Below, piece after piece: positions 20,101-35,100 of a stretch of 64,000 bases of DNA (position 1 is its first letter; each line of letters opens with the position of its first letter). Location of the stretch: assembly GCA_032718475.1 (NCBI GenBank), contig JAUCBJ010000488.1:1-64000 (forward strand), in the 5' to 3' direction. This DNA is from Nemertoderma westbladi. Its lineage: Eukaryota; Xenacoelomorpha; Nemertodermatida; Nemertodermatidae. A program made the position numbers and the translations under genes. The notes beneath the pieces were generated by a model. That model was not told where the DNA came from. It was given only the letters and a program-made list of their open reading frames with translations, and did not search any database.

Positions 20101-23100
20101 ATAGTTGGGGGACCTTCCCTGTAACGATAAGAGATTGTGGCTGTATAGTTGGGGGACCTTCCCTGTAACGATAAGAGATTGTGGCTGTATAGTTGGGGGA
20201 CCTTCCCTGTAACGATAATAGATTGTGGCTGTATAGTTGGGGGACCTTCCCTGTAACTATAATAGATTGTGGCTGTATAGTTGGGGGACCTTCCCTGTAA
20301 CGATAATAGATTGTGGCTGTATAGTTGGGGGACCTTCCCTGTAACGATAAGAGATTGTGGCTGTATAGTTGGGGAACCTTCCCTGTAACAATAAGATATT
20401 GTGGCTGTATAGTTGGGGGACCTTCCCTGTAACGATAATAGATTGTGGCTGTATAGTTGGGGGACCTTCCCTGTAACGATAATAGATTGTGGCTGTATAG
20501 TTGGGGGACCTTCCCTGTAACGATAAGAGATTGTAGCTGTATAGTTGGGGAACCTTCCCTGTAACGATAATAGATTGTGGCTGTATAGTTGGGGGACCTT
20601 CCCTGTAACGATAATAGATTGTGGCTGTATAGTTGGGGGACCTTCCCTGTAACGATAAGAGATTGTGGCTGTATAGTTGGGGAACCTTCCCTGTAACAAT
20701 AAGATATTGTGGCTGTATAGTTGGGGGACCTTCCCTGTAACGATACGAGATTGTGGCTGTATAGTTGGGGGACCTTCCCTGTAACGATAAGAGATTGTGG
20801 CTGTATAGTTGGGGAACCTTCCCTGTAACGATAAGATATTGTGGCTGTAAAGTTGGGGAACCTTCCCTGTAACAATAAGATATTGTGGCTGTAAAGTTGG
20901 GGAACCTTCCCTTTAACAATAACAGATTGTGGCTGTAGTTGGGGAACCTTCCCTGTAACGATAAGATATTGTGGCTGTATAGTTGGGGGACCTTCCCTGT
21001 AACGATAGATATTGTGGCTGTATAGTTGAGGAACCTTCCCTGTAACGATAAGAGATTGTGGCTGTATAGTTGGGGAACCTTCACTGTAACGATAGATATT
21101 GTGGCTGTATAGTTGAGGAACCTTCCCTGTAACGATAAGAGATTGTGGCTGTATAGTTGGGGAACCTTCCCTGTAACAATAAGATATTGTGGCTGTATAG
21201 TTGGGGGACCTTCCCTGTAACGATAGATATTGTGGCTGTATAGTTGAGGAACCTTCCCTGTAACGATAAGAGATTGTGGCTGTATAGTTGGGGAACCTTC
21301 ACTGTAACGATAAGATATTGTGGCTGTATAGTTGGGGAACCTCCCCTGTAACAATAAGATATTTTGGCGGTATAGTTGGGGAACCTTCCCTGTAACGATA
21401 AGATATTGTGGCTGTAGTTGGGGGACCTTCCCTGTAACGATAAGATATTGTGGCTGTAGTTGGGGGACCTTCCCTGTAACGATAGATATTGTGGCTGTAT
21501 AGTTGAGGAACCTTCCCTGTAACGATAAGATATTGTGGCTGTAGTTGGGGGACCTTCCCTGTAACAATAATATATTGTGGCTGTATAGTTGGGGAACCTT
21601 CACTGTAACGATAAGATATTGTGGCTGTAGTTGGGGGACCTTCCCTGTAACGATAAGATATTGTGGCTGTAGTTGGGGGACCTTCCCTGTAACGATAGAT
21701 ATTGTGGCTGTATAGTTGAGGAACCTTCCCTGTAACGATAAGAGATTGTGGCTGTATAGTTGGGGAACCTTCACTGTAACGATAAGATATTGTGGCTGTA
21801 TAGTTGGGGAACCTCCCCTGTAACAATAAGATATTTTGGCTGTATAGTTGGGGAACCTTCCCTGTAACGATAAGATATTGTGGCTGTAGTTGGGGGACCT
21901 TCCCTGTAACGATAAGATATTGTGGCTGTAGTTGGGGGACCTTCCCTGTAACGATAGATATTGTGGCTGTATAGTTGAGGAACCTTCCCTGTAACGATAA
22001 GAGATTGTGGCTGTATAGTTGGGGAACCTTCACTGTAACGATAAGATATTGTGGCTGTATAGTTGGGGAACCTCCCCTGTAACGATAGATATTGTGGCTG
22101 TATAGTTGAGGAACCTTCCCTGTAACGATAAGAGATTGTGGCTGTATAGTTGGGGAACCTTCCCTGTAACAATAAGAGATTGTGGCTGTATAGTTGGGGA
22201 ACCTTCACTGTAACGAAAAGATATTGTGGCTGTATAGTTGGGGAACCTCCCCTGTAACAATAAGATATTTTGGCTGTATAGTTGGGGAACCTCCCCTGTA
22301 ACAATAAGATATTTTGGCTGTATAGTTGGGGAACCTTCCCTGTAACGATAAGATATTGTGGCTGTAGTTGGGGGACCTTCCCTGTAACGATAGATATTGT
22401 GGCTGTATAGTTGAGGAACCTTCCCTGTAACGATAAGAGATTGTGGCTGTATAGTTGGGGAACCTTCACTGTAACGATAAGATATTGTGGCTGTATAGTT
22501 GGGGAACCTCCCCTGTAACAATAAGATATTTTGGCTGTATAGTTGGGGAACCTTCCCTGTAACGATAAGATATTGTGGCTGTAGTTGGGGGACCTTCCCT
22601 GTAACGATAAGATATTGTGGCTGTAGTTGGGGGACCTTCCCTGTAACAATAATATATTGTGGCTGTATAGTTGGGGAACCTTCCCTGTAACGATAAGATA
22701 TTGTGGCTGTAGTTGGGGGACCTTCCCTGTAACGATAAGATATTGTGGCTGTAGTTGGGGGACCTTCCCTGTAACAATAATATATTGTGGCTGTATAGTT
22801 GGGGAACCTTCCCTGTAACGATAAGATATTGTGGCTGTAGTTGGGGGACCTTCCCTGTAACGATAAGATATTGTGGCTGTAGTTGGGGAACCTTCCCTGT
22901 AACAATAATATATTGTGGCTGTATAGTTGGGGAACCTTCCCTGTAACAATAAGATATTGTGGCTGTATAGTTGGGGAACCTTCCCTGTAACGATAAGATA
23001 TTGTGGCTGTAGTTGGGGGACCTTCCCTGTAACGATAAGATATTGTGGCTGTAGTTGGGGGACCTTCCCTGTAACAATAATATATTGTGGCTGTATAGTT

Positions 23101-26100
23101 GGGGAACCTTCCCTGTAACGATAAGATATTGTGGCTGTAGTTGGGGGACCTTCCCTGTAACGATAAGATATTGTGGCTGTAGTTGGGGGACCTTCCCTGT
23201 AACAATAATATATTGTGGCTGTATAGTTGGGGAACCTTCCCTGTAACAATAAGATATTTTGGCTGTATAGTTGGGGAACCTTCCCTGTAACAATAATATA
23301 TTGTGGCTGTATAGTTGGGAAACCTTCCCTGTAACAATAAGATATTGTGGCTGTATACTTGGGGAACCTTCCCTGTAACAATAAGATATTGTGGCTGTAT
23401 AGTTGGGGAACCTTCCCTGTAACGATAAGATATTGTGGCTGTATAGTTGGGGAACCTTCCCTGTAACGATAGATATTGTGGCTGTATAGTTGGGGAACCT
23501 TCCCTGTAACAATAAGATATTGTGGCTGTATAGTTGGGGAACCTTCCCTGTAACAATAAGATATTGTGGCTGTATAGTTGGGGAACCTTCCCTGTAACAA
23601 TAATATATTGTGGCTGTATAGTTGGGGAACCTTCCCTGTAATAATAAGATATTGTGGCTGTATAGTTGGGGAACCTTCCCTGTAACGATAAGATATTGTG
23701 GCTGTATAGTTGGGGAACCTTCCCTGTAACGATAAGATATTGTGGCTGTATAGTTGGGGAACCTTCCCTGTAACAATAAGAGATTGTGGCTGTATAGTTG
23801 GGGAACCTTTCCTGTAACGATAAGATATTGTGGCTGTAGTTGGGGGACCTTCCCTGTAACGATAAGAGATTGTGGCTGTATAGATGTGGAACCTTCCCTG
23901 TAACGATAAGATATTGTGGCTGTAGTTGGGGGACCTTCCCTGTAACGATAGATATTGTGGCTGTATAGTTGAGGAACCTTCCCTGTAACGATAAGAGATT
24001 GTGGCTGTATAGTTGGGGAACCTTCCCTGTAACAATAAGATATTGTGGCTGTATAGTTGGGGGACCTTCCCTGTAACGATAGATATTGTGGCTGTATAGT
24101 TGAGGAACCTTCCCTGTAACGATAAGAGATTGTGGCTGTATAGTTGGGGAACCTTCACTGTAACGATAAGATATTGTGGCTGTATAGTTGGGGAACCTCC
24201 CCTGTAACAATAAGATATTTTGGCGGTATAGTTGGGGAACCTTCCCTGTAACGATAAGATATTGTGGCTGTAGTTGGGGGACCTTCCCTGTAACGATAAG
24301 ATATTGTGGCTGTAGTTGGGGGACCTTCCCTGTAACGATAGATATTGTGGCTGTATAGTTGAGGAACCTTCCCTGTAACGATAAGATATTGTGGCTGTAG
24401 TTGGGGGACCTTCCCTGTAACAATAATATATTGTGGCTGTATAGTTGGGGAACCTTCCCTGTAACGATAAGATATTGTGGCTGTAGTTGGGGGACCTTCC
24501 CTGTAACGATAAGATATTGTGGCTGTAGTTGGGGGACCTTCCCTGTAACGATAGATATTGTGGCTGTATAGTTGAGGAACCTTCCCTGTAACGATAAGAG
24601 ATTGTGGCTGTATAGTTGGGGAACCTTCACTGTAACGATAAGATATTGTGGCTGTATAGTTGGGGAACCTCCCCTGTACCAATAAGATATTTTGGCTGTA
24701 TAGTTGGGGAACCTTCCCTGTAACGATAAGATATTGTGGCTGTAGTTGGGGGACCTTCCCTGTAACGATAAGATATTGTGGCTGTAGTTGGGGGACCTTC
24801 CCTGTAACGATAGATATTGTGGCTGTATAGTTGAGGAACCTTCCCTGTAACGATAAGAGATTGTGGCTGTATAGTTGGGGAACCTTCACTGTAACGATAA
24901 GATATTGTGGCTGTATAGTTGGGGAACCTCCCCTGTAACGATAGATATTGTGGCTGTATAGTTGAGGAACCTTCCCTGTAACGATAAGAGATTGTGGCTG
25001 TATAGTTGGGGAACCTTCCCTGTAACAATAAGAGATTGTGGCTGTATAGTTGGGGAACCTTCACTGTAACGATAAGATATTGTGGCTGTATAGTTGGGGA
25101 ACCTCCCCTGTAACGATAGATATTGTGGCTGTATAGTTGAGGAACCTTCCCTGTAACGATAAGAGATTGTGGCTGTATAGTTGGGGAACCTTCACTGTAA
25201 CGATAAGATATTGTGGCTGTATAGTTGGGGAACCTCCCCTGTAACAATAAGATATTTTGGCTGTATAGTTGGGGAACCTCCCCTGTAACAATAAGATATT
25301 TTGGCTGTATAGTTGGGGAACCTTCCCTGTAACGATAAGATATTGTGGCTGTAGTTGGGGGACCTTCCCTGTAACGATAGATATTGTGGCTGTATAGTTG
25401 AGGAACCTTCCCTGTAACGATAAGAGATTGTGGCTGTATAGTTGGGGAACCTTCACTGTAACGATAAGATATTGTGGCTGTATAGTTGGGGAACCTCCCC
25501 TGTAACAATAAGATATTTTGGCTGTATAGTTGGGGAACCTTCCCTGTAACGATAAGATATTGTGGCTGTAGTTGGGGGACCTTCCCTGTAACGATAAGAT
25601 ATTGTGGCTGTAGTTGGGGGACCTTCCCTGTAACAATAATATATTGTGGCTGTATAGTTGGGGAACCTTCCCTGTAACGATAAGATATTGTGGCTGTAGT
25701 TGGGGGACCTTCCCTGTAACGATAAGATATTGTGGCTGTAGTTGGGGGACCTTCCCTGTAACAATAATATATTGTGGCTGTATAGTTGGGGAACCTTCCC
25801 TGTAACGATAAGATATTGTGGCTGTAGTTGGGGGACCTTCCCTGTAACGATAAGATATTGTGGCTGTAGTTGGGGAACCTTCCCTGTAACAATAATATAT
25901 TGTGGCTGTATAGTTGGGGAACCTTCCCTGTAACAATAAGATATTGTGGCTGTATAGTTGGGGAACCTTCCCTGTAACGATAATATATTGTGGCTGTATA
26001 GTTGGGGAACCTTCCCTGTAATAATAAGATATTGTGGCTGTATAGTTGGGGAACCTTCCCTGTAACGATAAGATATTGTGGCTGTATAGTTGGGGGGACC

Positions 26101-29100
26101 TTCCCTGTAACGATAAGATATTGTGGCAGTAGTTGGGGGACCTTCCCTGTAACGATAAGATATTGTGGCTGTATAGTTGGGGAACCGTGGGGAACCTTCC
26201 CTGTAACGATAAGAGATTGTGGCTGTATAGTTGGGGGACCTTCCCTGTAACAATAAGAGATTGTGGCTGTATAATTGGGAGACCTTCCCTGTAACGATAA
26301 TAGATTGTGGCTGTATAGTTGGGAGACCTTCCCTGTAACGATAATAGATTGTGGCTGTATAGTTGGGAGACCTTCCCTGTAACAATAAGAGATTGTGGCT
26401 GTATAGTTGGGAGACCTTCCCTGTAACAATAAGAAATTGTGGCTGTATAGTTGGGGGACCTTCCCTGTAACGATAAGATATTGTGGCTGTATAGTTGGGG
26501 AACCTTCCCTGTAACGATAGATATTGTGGCTGTAAAGTTGGGGAACCTTCCCTGTAACGATAAGAGATTGTGGCTGTATAGTTGGGAAACCTTCCCTGTA
26601 ACGATAAGAGATTGTGGCTGTATAGTTGGGGAACCTTCCCTGTAACGATAAGAGATTGTGGCTGTATAGTTGGGAGACCTTCCCTGTAACGATAATAGAT
26701 TGTGGCTGTATAGTTGGGGGACCTTCCCTGTAACGATAATAGATTGTGGCTGTATAGTTGGGGAACCTTCCCTGTAACAATAAGATATTGTGGCTGTATA
26801 GTTGGGGGACCTTCCCTGTAACGATAGATATTGTGGCTGTATAGTTGAGGAACCTTCCCTGTAACGATAAGAGATTGTGGCTGTATAGTTGGGGAACCTT
26901 CCCTGTAACGATAATAGATTGTGGCTGTATAGTTGGGGAACCTTCCCTGTAACAATAATATATTGTGGCTGTATAGTTGGGGAACCTTCCCTGTAACAAT
27001 AAGATATTGTGGCTGTATAGTTGGGGAACCTTCCCTGTAACGATAATATATTGTGGCTGTATAGTTGGGGAACCTTCCCTGTAATAATAAGATATTGTGG
27101 CTGTATAGTTGGGGAACCTTCCCTGTAACGATAAGATATTGTGGCTGTATAGTTGGGGGGACCTTCCCTGTAACGATAAGATATTGTGGCAGTAGTTGGG
27201 GGACCTTCCCTGTAACGATAAGATATTGTGGCTGTATAGTTGGGGAACCGTGGGGAACCTTCCCTGTAACGATAAGAGATTGTGGCTGTATAGTTGGGGG
27301 ACCTTCCCTGTAACAATAAGAGATTGTGGCTGTATAATTGGGAGACCTTCCCTGTAACGATAATAGATTGTGGCTGTATAGTTGGGAGACCTTCCCTGTA
27401 ACGATAATAGATTGTGGCTGTATAGTTGGGAGACCTTCCCTGTAACAATAAGAGATTGTGGCTGTATAGTTGGGAGACCTTCCCTGTAACAATAAGAAAT
27501 TGTGGCTGTATAGTTGGGGGACCTTCCCTGTAACGATAAGATATTGTGGCTGTATAGTTGGGGAACCTTCCCTGTAACGATAGATATTGTGGCTGTAAAG
27601 TTGGGGAACCTTCCCTGTAACGATAAGAGATTGTGGCTGTATAGTTGGGAAACCTTCCCTGTAACGATAAGAGATTGTGGCTGTATAGTTGGGGAACCTT
27701 CCCTGTAACGATAAGAGATTGTGGCTGTATAGTTGGGAGACCTTCCCTGTAACGATAATAGATTGTGGCTGTATAGTTGGGGGACCTTCCCTGTAACGAT
27801 AATAGATTGTGGCTGTATAGTTGGGGAACCTTCCCTGTAACAATAAGATATTGTGGCTGTATAGTTGGGGGACCTTCCCTGTAACGATAGATATTGTGGC
27901 TGTATAGTTGAGGAACCTTCCCTGTAACGATAAGAGATTGTGGCTGTATAGTTGGGGAACCTTCCCTGTAACGATAATAGATTGTGGCTGTATAGTTGGG
28001 GAACCTTCCCTGTAACGATAATAGATTGTGGCTGTATAGTTGGGGAACCGTCCCTGTAACGATAGATATTGTGGCTGTATAGTTGGGGAACCTTCCCTGT
28101 AACGATAGATATTGTGGCTGTATAGTTGGGGAACCTTCCCTGTAACAATAAGATATTGTGGCTGTAAAGTTGGGGAACCTTCCCTGTAACAATAATATAT
28201 TGTGGCTGTATAGTTGGGGGGACCTTCCCTGTAACGATAAGATATTGTGGCAGTAGTTGGGGGACCTTCCCTGTAACGATAATAGATTGTGGCTGTATAG
28301 TTGGGGAACCTTCCCTGTAACGATAGATATTGTGGCTGTATAGTTGGGGAACCTTCCCTGTAACGATAGATATTGTGGCTGTATAGTTGGGGAACCTTCC
28401 CTGTAACGATAATAGATTGTGGCTGAATAGTTGGGGGACCTTCCCTGTAACGATAATAGATTGTGGCTGTATAGTTGGGGGACCTTCCCTGTAACGATAA
28501 GAGATTGTGGCTGTATAGTTGGGGGACCTTCCCTGTAACGATAATAGATTGTGGCTGTATAGTTGGGGGACCTTCCCTGTAACGATAATAGATTGTGGCT
28601 GTATAGTTGGGGGACCTTCCCTGTAACGATAAGAGATTGTGGCTGTATAGTTGGGGAACCTTCCCTGTAACGATAATAGATTGTGGCTGTATAGTTGGGG
28701 GACCTTCCCTGTAACGATAATAGATTGTGGCTGTATAGTTGGGGGACCTTCCCTGTAACGATAAGAGATTGTGGCTGTATAGTTGGGGAACCTTCCCTGT
28801 AACAATAAGATATTGTGGCTGTATAGTTGGGGGACCTTCCCTGTAACGATACGAGATTGTGGCTGTATAGTTGGGGGACCTTCCCTGTAACGATAAGAGA
28901 TTGTGGCTGTATAGTTGGGGAACCTTCCCTGTAACGATAAGATATTGTGGCTGTAAAGTTGGGGAACCTTCCCTGTAACAATAAGATATTGTGGCTGTAA
29001 AGTTGGGGAACCTTCCCTTTAACAATAACAGATTGTGGCTGTAGTTGGGGAACCTTCCCTGTAACGATAAGATATTGTGGCTGTATAGTTGGGGGACCTT

Positions 29101-32100
29101 CCCTGTAACGATAGATATTGTGGCTGTATAGTTGAGGAACCTTCCCTGTAACGATAAGAGATTGTAGCTGTATAGTTGGGGAACCTTCACTGTAACGATA
29201 GATATTGTGGCTGTATAGTTGAGGAACCTTCCCTGTAACGATAAGAGATTGTGGCTGTATAGTTGGGGAACCTTCCCTGTAACAATAAGATATTGTGGCT
29301 GTATAGTTGGGGGACCTTCCCTGTAACGATAGATATTGTGGCTGTATAGTTGAGGAACCTTCCCTGTAACGATAAGAGATTGTGGCTGTATAGTTGGGGA
29401 ACCTTCACTGTAACGATAAGATATTGTGGCTGTATAGTTGGGGAACCTCCCCTGTAACAATAAGATATTTTGGCGGTATAGTTGGGGAACCTTCCCTGTA
29501 ACGATAAGATATTGTGGCTGTAGTTGGGGGACCTTCCCTGTAACGATAAGATATTGTGGCTGTAGTTGGGGGACCTTCCCTGTAACGATAGATATTGTGG
29601 CTGTATAGTTGAGGAACCTTCCCTGTAACGATAAGATATTGTGGCTGTAGTTGGGGGACCTTCCCTGTAACAATAATATATTGTGGCTGTATAGTTGGGG
29701 AACCTTCCCTGTAACGATAAGATATTGTGGCTGTAGTTGGGGGACCTTCCCTGTAACGATAAGATATTGTGGCTGTAGTTGGGGGACCTTCCCTGTAACG
29801 ATAGATATTGTGGCTGTATAGTTGAGGAACCTTCCCTGTAACGATAAGAGATTGTGGCTGTATAGTTGGGGAACCTTCACTGTAACGATAAGATATTGTG
29901 GCTGTATAGTTGGGGAACCTCCCCTGTAACAATAAGATATTTTGGCTGTATAGTTGGGGGACCTTCCCTGTAACGATAAGATATTGTGGCTGTAGTTGGG
30001 GGACCTTCCCTGTAACGATAGATATTGTGGCTGTATAGTTGAGGAACCTTCCCTGTAACGATAAGAGATTGTGGCTGTATAGTTGGGGAACCTTCACTGT
30101 AACGATAAGATATTGTGGCTGTATAGTTGGGGAACCTCCCCTGTAACGATAGATATTGTGGCTGTATAGTTGAGGAACCTTCCCTGTAACGATAAGAGAT
30201 TGTGGCTGTATAGTTGGGGAACCTTCCCTGTAACAATAAGAGATTGTGGCTGTATAGTTGGGGAACCTTCACTGTAACGATAAGATATTGTGGCTGTATA
30301 GTTGGGGAACCTCCCCTGTAACGATAGATATTGTGGCTGTATAGTTGGGGAACCTTCACTGTAACGATAAGATATTGTGGCTGTATAGTTGGGGAACCTC
30401 CCCTGTAACAATAAGATATTTTGGCTGTATAGTTGGGGAACCTCCCCTGTAACAATAAGATATTTTGGCTGTATAGTTGGGGAACCTTCCCTGTAACGAT
30501 AAGATATTGTGGCTGTAGTTGGGGGACCTTCCCTGTAACGATAGATATTGTGGCTGTATAGTTGAGGAACCTTCCCTGTAACTATAAGAGATTGTGGCTG
30601 TATAGTTGGGGAACCTTCACTGTAACGATAAGATATTGTGGCTGTATAGTTGGGGAACCTCCCCTGTAACAATAAGATATTTTGGCTGTATAGTTGGGGA
30701 ACCTTCCCTGTAACGATAAGATATTGTGGCTGTAGTTGGGGGACCTTCCCTGTAACGATAAGATATTGTGGCTGTAGTTGGGGGACCTTCCCTGTAACAA
30801 TAATATATTGTGGCTGTATAGTTGGGGAACCTTCCCTGTAACGATAAGATATTGTGGCTGTAGTTGGGGGACCTTCCCTGTAACGATAAGATATTGTGGC
30901 TGTAGTTGGGGGACCTTCCCTGTAACAATAATATATTGTGGCTGTATAGTTGGGGAACCTTCCCTGTAACGATAAGATATTGTGGCTGTAGTTGGGGGAC
31001 CTTCCCTGTAACGATAAGATATTGTGGCTGTAGTTGGGGAACCTTCCCTGTAACAATAATATATTGTGGCTGTATAGTTGGGGAACCTTCCCTGTAACAA
31101 TAAGATATTGTGGCTGTATAGTTGGGGAACCTTCCCTGTAACGATAAGATATTGTGGCTGTAGTTGGGGGACCTTCCCTGTAACGATAAGATATTGTGGC
31201 TGTAGTTGGGGGACCTTCCCTGTAACAATAATATATTGTGGCTGTATAGTTGGGGAACCTTCCCTGTAACGATAAGATATTGTGGCTGTAGTTGGGGGAC
31301 CTTCCCTGTAACGATAAGATATTGTGGCTGTAGTTGGGGGACCTTCCCTGTAACAATAATATATTGTGGCTGTATAGTTGGGGAACCTTCCCTGTAACAA
31401 TAAGATATTTTGGCTGTATAGTTGGGGAACCTTCCCTGTAACAATAATATATTGTGGCTGTATAGTTGGGGAACCTTCCCTGTAACAATAAGATATTGTG
31501 GCTGTATACTTGGGGAACCTTCCCTGTAACAATAAGATATTGTGGCTGTATAGTTGGGGAACCTTCCCTGTAACGATAAGATATTGTGGCTGTATAGTTG
31601 GGGAACCTTCCCTGTAACGATAGATATTGTGGCTGTATAGTTGGGGAACCTTCCCTGTAACAATAAGATATTGTGGCTGTATAGTTGGGGAACCTTCCCT
31701 GTAACAATAAGATATTGTGGCTGTATAGTTGGGGAACCTTCCCTGTAACAATAATATATTGTGGCTGTATAGTTGGGGAACCTTCCCTGTAACAATAAGA
31801 GATTGTGGCTGTATAGTTGGGGAACCTTTCCTGTAACGATAAGATATTGTGGCTGTAGTTGGGGGACCTTCCCTGTAACGATAAGAGATTGTGGCTGTAT
31901 AGATGTGGAACCTTCCCTGTAACGATAAGATATTGTGGCTGTAGTTGGGGGACCTTCCCTGTAACGATAGATATTGTGGCTGTATAGTTGAGGAACCTTC
32001 CCTGTAACGATAAGAGATTGTGGCTGTATAGTTGGGGAACCTTCCCTGTAACAATAAGATATTGTGGCTGTATAGTTGGGGGACCTTCCCTGTAACGATA

Positions 32101-35100
32101 GATATTGTGGCTGTATAGTTGAGGAACCTTCCCTGTAACGATAAGAGATTGTGGCTGTATAGTTGGGGAACCTTCACTGTAACGATAAAGATATTGTGGC
32201 TGTAGTTGGGGGACCTTCCCTGTAACAATAATATATTGTGGCTGTATAGTTGGGGAACCTCCCCTGTAACAATAAGATATTTTGGCGGTATAGTTGGGGA
32301 ACATTCCCTGTAACGATAAGATATTGTTGCTGTAGTTGGGGGACCTTCCCTGTAACGATAAGATATTGTGGCTGTAGTTGGGGGACCTTCCCTGTAACGA
32401 TAGATATTGTGGCTGTATAGTTGAGGAACCTTCCCTGTAACGATAAGATATTGTGGCTGTAGTTGGGGGACCTTGCCTGTAACAATAATATATTGTGGCT
32501 GTATAGTTGGGGAACCTTCCCTGTAACGATAAGATATTGTGGCTGTAGTTGGGGGACCTTCCCTGTAACGATAAGATATTGTGGCTGTAGTTGGGGGACC
32601 TTCCCTGTAACGATAGACATTGTGGCTGTATAGTTGAGGAACCTTCCCTGTAACGATAAGAGATTGTGGCTGTATAGTTGGGGAACCTTCACTGTAACGA
32701 TAAGATATTGTGGCTGTATAGTTGGGGAACCTCCCCTGTAACAATAAGATATTTTGGCTGTATAGTTGGGGAACCTTCCCTGTAACGATAAGATATTGTG
32801 GCTGTAGTTGGGGGACCTTCCCTGTAACGATAAGATATTGTGGCTGTAGTTGGGGGACCTTCCCTGTAACGATAGATATTGTGGCTGTATAGTTGAGGAA
32901 CCTTCCCTGTAACGATAAGAGATTGTGGCTGTATAGTTGGGGAACCTTCACTGTAACGATAAGATATTGTGGCTGTATAGTTGGGGAACCTCCCCTGTAA
33001 CGATAGATATTGTGGCTGTATAGTTGAGGAACCTTCCCTGTAACGATAAGAGATTGTGGCTGTATAGTTGGGGAACCTTCCCTGTAACAATAAGAGATTG
33101 TGGCTGTATAGTTGGGGAAACTTCACTGTAACGATAAGAGATTGTGGCTGTATAGTTGGGGAACCTCCCCTGTAACGATAGATATTGTGGCTGTATAGTT
33201 GAGGAACCTTCCCTGTAATGATAAGAGATTGTGGCTGTATAGTTGGGGAACCTTCACTGTAACGATAAGATATTGTGGCTGTATAGTTGGGGAACCTCCC
33301 CTGTAACAATAAGATATTTTGGCTGTATAGTTGGGGAACCTCCCCTGTAACAATAAGATATTTTGGCTGTATAGTTGGGGAACCTTCCCTGTAACGATAA
33401 GATATTGTGGCTGTAGTTGGGGGACCTTCCCTGTAACGATAGATATTGTGGCTGTATAGTTGAGGAACCTTCCCTGTAACGATAAGAGATTGTGGCTGTA
33501 TAGTTGGGGAACCTTCACTGTAACGATAAGATATTGTGGCTGTATAGTTGGGGAACCTCCCCTGTAACAATAAGATATTTTGGCTGTATAGTTGGGGAAC
33601 CTTCCCTGTAACGATAAGATATTGTGGCTGTAGTTGGGGGACCTTCCCTGTAACGATAAGATATTGTGGCTGTAGTTGGGGGACCTTCCCTGTAACAATA
33701 ATATATTGTGGCTGTATAGTTGGGGAACCTTCCCTGTAACGATAAGATATTGTGGCTGTAGTTGGGGGACCTTCCCTGTAACGATAAGATATTGTGGCTG
33801 TAGTTGGGGGACCTTCCCTGTAACAATAATATATTGTGGCTGTATAGTTGGGGAACCTTCCCTGTAACGATAAGATATTGTGGCTGTAGTTGGGGGACCT
33901 TCCCTGTAACAATAAGATATTTTGGCTGTATAGTTGGGGAACCTTCCCTGTAACGATAAGATATTGTGGCTGTAGTTGGGGGACCTTCCCTGTAACGATA
34001 AGATATTGTGGCTGTAGTTGGGGGACCTTCCCTGTAACAATAATATATTGTGGCTGTATAGTTGGGGAACCTTCCCTGTAACGATAAGATATTGTGGCTG
34101 TAGTTGGGGGACCTTCCCTGTAACGATAAGATATTGTGGCTGTAGTTGGGGGACCTTCCCTGTAACAATAATATATTGTGGCTGTATAGTTGGGGAACCT
34201 TCCCTGTAACGATAAGATATTGTGGCTGTAGTTGGGGGACCTTCCCTGTAACGATAAGATATTGTGGTTGTAGTTGGGGAACCTTCCCTGTAACAATAAT
34301 ATATTGTGGCTGTATAGTTGGGGAACCTTCCCTGTAACAATAAGATATTGTGGCTGTATAGTTGGGGAACCTTCCCTGTAACGATAAGATATTGTGGCTG
34401 TAGTTGGGGGACCTTCCCTGTAACGATAAGATATTGTGGCTGTAGTTGGGGGACCTTCCCTGTAACAATAATATATTGTGGCTGTATAGTTGGGGAACCT
34501 TCCCTGTAACGATAAGATATTGTGGCTGTAGTTGGGGGACCTTCCCTGTAACGATAAGATATTGTGGCTGTAGTTGGGGGACCTTCCCTGTAACAATAAT
34601 ATATTGTGGCTGTATAGTTGGGGAACCTTCCCTGTAACAATAAGATATTTTGGCTGTAGTTGGGGGACCTTCCCTGTAACAATAATATATTGTGGCTGTA
34701 TAGTTGGGGAACCTTCCCTGTAACAATAAGATATTGTGGCTGTATAGTTGGGGAACCTTCCCTGTAACGATAAGATATTGTGGCTGTAGTTGGGGGACCT
34801 TCCCTGTAACGATAAGATATTGTGGCTGTAGTTGGGAGACCTTCCCTGTAACGATAAGATATTGTGGCTGTAGTTGGGGGACCTTCCCTGTAACAATAAT
34901 ATATTGTGGCTGTATAGTTGGGGAACCTTCCCTGTAACAATAAGATATTGTGGCTGTATACTTGGGGAACCTTCCCTGTAACAATAAGATATTGTGGCTG
35001 TATAGTTGGGGAACCTTCCCTGTAACGATAATATATTGTGGCTGTATAGTTGGGGAACCTTCCCTGTAACGATAGATATTGTGGCTGTATAGTTGGGGAA

